A stretch of DNA of 64,000 nucleotides from Salticus scenicus (taxonomy: Eukaryota; Arthropoda; Arachnida; Araneae; Salticidae), in the NCBI GenBank assembly GCA_963930645.1, contig OZ005652.1:356979602-357043601 (forward strand), given 5' to 3'. The notes below the pieces were generated by a model. It was not told the DNA's origin, did no database searches, and saw nothing but the letters and a program-made list of their open reading frames with translations. Below, one piece after another: positions 58,117-64,000 of the stretch (position 1 is the stretch's first letter; each line of letters starts with the position of its first letter). Position numbers and translations under genes: made by a program.

Positions 58117-58350
58117 CCTGGATCTCCTGAACCTCCCGGATTCTTCCCGGAGGAAGAACGGACATTTTTGGGAAATCTGAGGGGAAATCTAATTTGATAT
58201 TTCTAGGAATCATTTGACAGAGATAAGTCTCGGGCTCTACGACGGAGCTGCGAAATGACGATGTTCCTACGAAGGACGCTACGTCGGACACTTCGCATTC
58301 CTGCGGTATATGCTGGGAGCAATACGGAAAATCTGGAACTTAACCCGAGA
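58113..58350. other. GC-rich island, unassigned
   Basis: About 240 bp near 50% GC (cctcccggattcttcccgga; cgaaggacgctacgtcggac). It is bracketed by ctcgggctct (58229) and its mirror cccgagagct (58343). Open for about 60-85 codons in several frames, but no domain is recognised. Confidence 0.45.
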
Positions 58351-58944
58351 GCTCCTACGAAAGAGTATTTATTATATGGGATATATATTACAATATAAAG
58401 CACCGAGTCTCAACTATTAAATTTATTAAAAATGTTCCAGAAATGTTTATCTCGGAATATTTGCAGCCTACACATATAAAAACGAAAAAGGCTTATGCGG
58501 ATAATATATTCTAGTCATAGATTTATATATTCAAATAACTAATTTATTCTAAATCGCGTTCTCAGTGCTGTTTTTTTTTCTTTTCTTTTTTTTTTTTTTT
58601 TTTTTTTTTTTTTCCAATTTGTAGAATTCAATTCTGGTGCATCGGGAAGTACCATATTTAGAAATCTTTATTTTCTACTTATTCAACAATTACGTTTTTA
58701 TTTATACGCTGAATGCTCTCTATATCGTATTTACCTCATTAATATTTATCAATGTTTTTAAGTGCTAATTGCTTTTGTTTAAAATAATGCCAAAAATTAT
58801 ACAATAAGTTGAATAAATAAATTGATGAATCACAGATCAATTAAACTATGAATAAAATTCCATATTTAACAACAGGATTGTATATGTACCGCCAAACATC
58901 ATGCCGTCTCATTCATATAATTTAAAAATAAAAACATTTAATAA
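58351..58944. other. AT-rich intergenic DNA with poly-T
   Basis: No gene; poly-T at about 58587-58613. Confidence 0.5.
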
Positions 58945-59350
58945 TAAGATTGAAAATTTTAATTAAAATACACAATTAAAATTAATTAAAAACAATTAAA
59001 AATATAAATAGACGCTTCGAAATTCCCCAGAGTTCCATCATCAGTATTAAAACAACATTTTTATAAACTTACACTCAAAACTATAACAGAGCTGCCAACA
59101 TTTTAAACTTTTAAATCAGAATTGCACCAGTATTTTTAAATGTAATATATTATATATATTTTCGACGATTAACATTACTAAAAGCAGCTGTAAAAATTTT
59201 TCGGTTTGAAGTCTTTGAATGTATGTGTAAGTTTATAAAAAAGTTGAAATAAAATACAAATGAGGAAACTCGGGAGAGTTTCGAAACGTTCAATTATATT
59301 TTAAATTGCTTTTATATGCATGTTTTAATTAAAATTATTTATCTCATAAT
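58945..59350. mobile_element. Foldback/MITE-like element, ~110-bp arms
   Basis: gacgcttcgaaattccccag...tttttataaacttacac (59011-59077) mirrors gtgtaagtttataaaaaagt...gagtttcgaaacgttc (59229-59293), with weaker similarity extending outward (aattaaaaatata). Non-coding. Confidence 0.75.
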
Positions 59351-60590
59351 TAAAGTGTTTTTAATTTTAATATATATGTAAGTTGAATATTTATCTAAAA
59401 ATTTGATATAATCACTGTTATTTAACGACATATTGAAAATTTTTAATATATAAAACTTATGTTAATTTTGTTTAACATTTTCAAAATATTACATAAAGTT
59501 AATGTAAATATCAAAACGAAATTAGATATTTATGAAAAATAATGAAACAAATTTGATTTTTAAAGTTTTTGCTATAATATTTGAAAATAAGGAAAAATGC
59601 TACAGAATTTGTAGCAGCAATAAGATTTATAATAACGTACATACTTTTACAAGCAATTGTAAACATTGTCATTAAATAAAACAATAGTTCTACTTTTTAT
59701 GCACTTATATGAAAATTATAATTATTTATATTTTATCTATAAAAAAGTTTGATCTATTAAAAAATTGTATTTTAAAAGTAATATTACTTTAATTTTACAT
59801 TTCATTGGAAAATTTAATTATGCATTTAACATAATATATTCTTTAAGTGTTTCTTTTCATTTATACGATAAGAAAAAAAGAGAACTTCACAATCTTCTCG
59901 TTAAGATATATAAAAACAGTTTAATTTGCAAATAACCTGAGAAAACAAGCACATCTAACAAAATCAGCAATTACACGTACGAAGTAATTTTTACCGTGAC
60001 TAACGATCTTAATTTTTGAGTAAATATGGTAAGTAATTTTACGCATAAGAAATTACTTTATATCTCTTAATTGGCATTAACATATGAAAGAAGCTGTTTC
60101 CTTACATTTTTTGTAACTGTTTGATGAAATTAAAAGAGCATGTTTATTAACTTAATCAGACCTTTTTAAACAAAAGTAAAATAAAATAGAATAAAATAAC
60201 ATTCAAAATTTCAATTAAATTTCAGCGAATTCAAGTTCATTTAAAATTGTATTCGAATATTTGAAATGTTATACGAAAAAAAATTAATTAGCATTTCAGA
60301 AAATTTAAATAATAATTATACATTTTTAATTTTTCTCTTTCTTCTTTTACCTATTTTTTTTCTTATTACTTTCTTATACATTTATAGAAAAATGTATTGG
60401 ATTCGTAAAATATTTGATTTGCGGTGTTTTATAGATATGCCCCATGAAAATGTCACTATACATGATTTGACAATTTAAAATATGTCTGTCTGTCAGTTTC
60501 TCAACTTGTCTACGTGTGATACAAATCTTGTAGTAGCCTTACCTCGAAAATTAATACACATAATTTTATAAAATTTTATATTTTTCCCCA
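59351..60590. other. AT-rich intergenic DNA
   Basis: No gene. The 70-codon ORF at 60266-60478 has one hydrophobic stretch (FLIFLFLLLPIFFLITFLYI) but no homology I recognise and is probably chance. Confidence 0.5.
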
Positions 60591-60769
60591 TTAACATAAA
60601 TAGGTGATTATCAAAATTTGGTGCAAATTGTCTTACATAAGGAGTGGCTATGCTGCAACTTCTAACATTTTCGGAAAAATTATATGTGAGCTTCTCATGC
60701 GCATAATTGCTGAAAACTTGATATGCTGATTAAACCTGAAAACATAACGGGCGACAGGCGGCATACATT

Positions 60770-61740
60770 AACTTGTGTATGGGAAAAGTGTATCTAATTT
60801 TCTGTTACGCATAAACCCAGTAGCACATAACGTTTAATTAACGTTGTTACAACTAATTTTTCCCTGTTCAGACTTATTTGCAACGCTATAACAACGGTAT
60901 GTGCTACCTGGGAAATACATCAAAATTTATATGTGCGACTACTTTCTTAAGAATGGTTGTTGACATAAACGTATATCAGCCAACAGACATCCCTGCTATT
61001 GCTCGTTTTTTGAAAATTTTCACCAAACTACACCTTAGACCATGATCATTATATCTTTGTCAAAATGCAGTATTAAAATTATCATTATGTTATTTAATGT
61101 ATTTTCTAATTGTAATAACACATGAATCATTTAACTTACTGATTTTTGTATCCAAAATTTGAGTAATAATTTTTGGATGTTTAAATTCAGTATATGATAT
61201 TAATTTCATTGCATATACAAATGTTATTGAATGCGCTTCCCATCCGTATAATTTCTCAAATCTTGATATTTGCATATCGGGCGATATGTGATTCTGTTAT
61301 TCTTCATGTTTCTTTGTGTACGGGAAGATTATATCTAAGTTTTTGTAGCGCATAAATACATGTATTGGGAAAACATCTAATGATATAACACACTAAATCC
61401 AAACACATACACATATTTTAAAATCTAAATTTATATGCGAGATGGCCTTTATGAAGAAGTTTACTGACATATATTGTGTCTATATCTGCCAACGGATACC
61501 GTTGCTGTTGCTCGCATTTTGTGAATTTTATTTTGGCTACATGTTAAACCATGATCCTTAGATCTGCGATAAATTGCAGGTGTGAAATCATTATTGTGTT
61601 ATTTATTACAGTTGATAATGTTAATAACACATGAATTTTTAACTTATTATTATTATTATTTATTTATTTATTTTTGCGTAAAATTTGAAGATTGTTTTTT
61701 AGATATATAATTTCAGTGTTTTATAACTATTGCATTGCTT
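60770..61740 (+). repeat. Diverged tandem duplication, ~510-540 bp units
   Basis: gtgtatgggaaaagtgtatc (60774) pairs with gtgtacgggaagattatatc (61316), accatgatcatt (61039) with accatgatcctt (61550), and gtaataacacatgaatc with gttaataacacatgaat. Unit 1 is longer because of the hairpin at 60816-60912. Confidence 0.75.
60816..60912. mobile_element. 97-bp hairpin MITE
   Basis: cccagtagcacataacgtt mirrors aacggtatgtgctacctggg. Absent from the second tandem unit, so it is an insertion. Ends and size fit a tiny foldback MITE. Confidence 0.75.
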
Positions 61741-61953
61741 TTATACATGAATAAACTCTATCGGTGGCATTTCTTTTTCTTTGGAGCGACGTAGAGAAGA
61801 AATTCTTTTTAACAAGCATACATTTACAATTAAGCGTTGTTGTACATACGAAAACTTTTGTAATGACTGATTTAATGAACAAAGTGTAATTTTTTTTAAG
61901 TCGCTTTCAGAAATTAAATGTAATAGATATGAATGTATTCGATTAATTTTGTG

Positions 61954-61995
<42 letters not shown>

Positions 61996-62150
61996 TTCAC
62001 AAGTATCATACTGTGAAGTTAAATGTCGCTCAGTAAGAAAAAAATTATAATAAAAATCATTATTTGAAATGTGCTTCAACAAATTTTCAACTGCAACGTC
62101 TATTATATATATCCAACGTCTATTATATATTTTGTGAGCCTGTGCACGTA
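61741..62150. other. AT-rich intergenic DNA with poly-T
   Basis: No gene; poly-T of about 32 bases at 61959-61990 and a short direct repeat (caacgtctattatata) at 62094-62128. Confidence 0.5.
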
Positions 62151-62700
62151 CGCTACTGGCCAAAATTATTGCAAGATAGAAAATTCAAACGTCATGTTTT
62201 AAGAATATTTAAATTCTACAGAAAATTTTGGAATAAACCAAAATCATCCCAAAACTAAACGATAGTTTCAAGAAACCGCAATTGAATTTGGCACAGTGAA
62301 ATACAAAAAGATGTGATATAAAACCTTGTTTTTCCCACACATAGAAGATTGGCTGTTGTGATTAAAGCCAAAGGTTGCTGAACAGCATATTAAAAATTTC
62401 TAGAATAAATTGCTCTCACTTATAGTTTCTTCACCGAAGATCTTCGATAAACTCTATACTGGTGCTCTGTAACTGAATGAAAAATCTAGAAACCACATTT
62501 CTGGTAACACTGAATAATTTTGCAACCTCAGCTTTGGATTGACCGTATTTTAATCTTTCAGCTATTCTTTATCGTAATTTGTCATCCAGCCGTCATTTTC
62601 GAACCTTTCATAGAAAAATTAATTAAATCCTGCAAATATAAGGACAAAATTAGACCACGCTGTGTTGTGTTTGAAATAATTGCGTCTTAACAGTTGTTTT
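62151..62700 (-). mobile_element. Internally deleted Tc1-like transposon
   Basis: The left end tactggccaaaattattgca is typical of Tc1-like terminal repeats. On the minus strand 62595-62440 encodes the N-terminal HTH (RIAERLKYGQSKAEVAKLFS, then TRNVVSRFF) with one stop. A C-terminus-like piece lies at about 62400-62350. The catalytic core is missing, so this is a deletion derivative. The right end near 62690 is weak. Confidence 0.7.
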
Positions 62701-62737
62701 AGTTTACATAAGGCAAAAGATAGATTGATTTTGTTTC

Positions 62738-62854
62738 TATATTTAAAAATTTCACATTTTGTTTAGTATGTGTAGCAATGTTCTTCAAAAACAGCTTTGT
62801 ATTTTTTTTAAATATACGCTGGGCTATATATATATGGGGCTATATATATTGGGC

Positions 62855-62906
<52 letters not shown>

Positions 62907-63215
62907 GTTTTTTAATACAATTGTCGGAGATTCCCCGTTCATTCTTCTGTTTTCAGAAAAATGACTGTCCACACAGAGTGACGCCCGCTTCTTTTTTTGA
63001 TTGCACCACTCCATCGTTTGAAAATGAGAAGTATTCGAAAGATGTATGCAATAGACATATTGGTTTTTTGTCTATATTTCAAAATTGCTTCTTTTGTTTG
63101 GATTGTGTACCAATATTCTTTAAAAACAGTTCTGTATTTTTTTTTTTTTTTTTTAATATACGCTTAGATGTGTTTGGGCTAAATATATATCTATAAATTG
63201 TTTTTAATACAATAT
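62738..63215 (+). repeat. Tandem duplication, ~333-bp offset, with (TA)n
   Basis: 62738-62925 and 63071-63215 share ctatattt.aaaatt, ttcaaaaacag.t.tgtatttt, aatatacgct and ttttttaatacaat. The first unit contains a (TA)n with gggctatatat repeats (62820-62904). Confidence 0.75.
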
Positions 63216-63620
63216 TTTATAAGTTAGAAAATGTCAATAATATCGAAAAAGTTATTTAATGGCACTTATCAAATGTTTAATTTTGTTTTATTTATATCTC
63301 TCCTGTTTGGTTGTTTCTTCTTCTTCTTCTTATTATTATTATTATTCGATCTATTTATAATTAAACATTTTTTCTCTTCATATTTGATCCTTCGTATGTT
63401 AAAATATGTTTAGTATATTAAAATAAAAGTATTACATTTAATTAGAATTTTTTTTAATATGATAACTAAATGCCTAAATGTTAATATACGAATGACAATT
63501 TTATAACATTATCACAATTCATAAAATTTACATTGAGCATTCATGAAAATGAACAATGTAAGAAGAGATGAAGCTGAATGAAAACTGTATAAATTACTTT
63601 AGAATTTAATTTCATAATCG
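63216..63620. other. AT-rich intergenic DNA
   Basis: No gene. Short TTC and ATT microsatellite near 63315-63345. Confidence 0.5.
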
Positions 63621-63624
63621 ACAA

Positions 63625-64000
63625 TTGCAACATATCACATGCGACACTATGGCTTTAGGAATCTTATGCTGAAGTTATTCCCATTACATCGGTTAATGAT
63701 CAATTGTATATTAAATTTCGTGTACGTTCCCGTTGCAGAATTCTCTGTAGGTAACTTGTAATGATCCAAATAGGATATTCCTGCGTCATTATTAATATAC
63801 ATCTCATAGGTACGTTTAGGGTCTATTTAATACCTAACGTAAATGCTTATTATATTATATCAAATTCCGACACTTAAATTCTTTTATTCATCTAATTCAA
63901 ACAAAAATATAAAAGGATATAGATGTGCAAATTACCTCATTTATTAAAAAAAATATGTTTCTATGCCAGAATACTTTTAAATGTTCAAACAATTTCATTT
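63625..64000 (+). repeat. Dispersed repeat, copy 2 (runs off the window)
   Basis: Collinear with 5245-5625 in the same orientation; see that entry. Confidence 0.7.

Noticed and set aside
60266..60478. 70-codon ORF with one hydrophobic segment
   Set aside because: T-rich codons produce hydrophobic residues in AT-rich DNA; no homology, no splice context and a GTG/TTG-type or isolated start.

Overview
The window looks like non-coding DNA from a large, AT-rich, repeat-filled arthropod nuclear genome. A spider or other chelicerate is my best guess: Penelope-like elements with a GIY-YIG domain, Tc1/mariner elements with a DUF4817-like N-terminus, piggyBac- and pogo-like MITEs and Ty3/gypsy elements occur together, and long AT, poly-A/T and ATT microsatellites are everywhere. 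This is inference from the type of sequence; no host protein-coding exon, rRNA or complete tRNA gene could be supported. All recognisable coding capacity belongs to transposable elements.

Layout. 0.46-2.48 kb: a decayed mariner transposon (minus strand) expanded by microsatellites. 2.5-7.9 kb: AT-rich intergenic DNA with old interspersed repeats. 7.897-18.140 kb: a complete, young Ty3/gypsy LTR retrotransposon (Gypsy-A) with nearly identical LTRs, a 5-bp target duplication, intact gag, and a pol broken only by one slip in an A tract. 18.1-21.9 kb: AT-rich DNA with a degenerate ~170-bp tandem repeat. 21.96-25.23 kb: a Tc3-like element with ~480-bp terminal inverted repeats and a damaged transposase. 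25.247-40.173 kb: a nest. A ~213-bp hairpin MITE (TA target) was hit by an array of three Penelope-like retroelement copies (25.285-33.400, one inverted and two in tandem, 13-bp target duplication), and then by a second Ty3/gypsy element (Gypsy-B, 33.421-40.001) with ~97.5% identical LTRs but a pol full of stop codons. 40.2-64 kb: AT-rich DNA holding many small foldback elements and MITEs (41.8, 45.0, 49.4, 51.6, 57.0, 59.0, 60.8 kb), in-frame minisatellites (43.9 and 46.3 kb), a coding-like relic on the minus strand (42.2-43.6 kb), a probable 3.3-kb non-autonomous DNA transposon with internal ~350-bp repeats (53.2-56.5 kb), and a deleted Tc1 relic (62.2-62.7 kb).

How the pieces work. In both gypsy elements gag and pol lie in a -1 relationship, and a good slippery heptamer sits at or just before the gag stop, so pol was probably made by programmed -1 frameshifting. 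The Penelope-like copies encode a reverse transcriptase with a C-terminal GIY-YIG endonuclease. They carry pseudo-LTRs holding a candidate minimal type I hammerhead ribozyme, which would process the element RNA. The ribozyme core is intact in the two plus-strand pLTRs and mutated in the inverted copy. I consider this ribozyme and the dated nest of insertions the most informative signals here.
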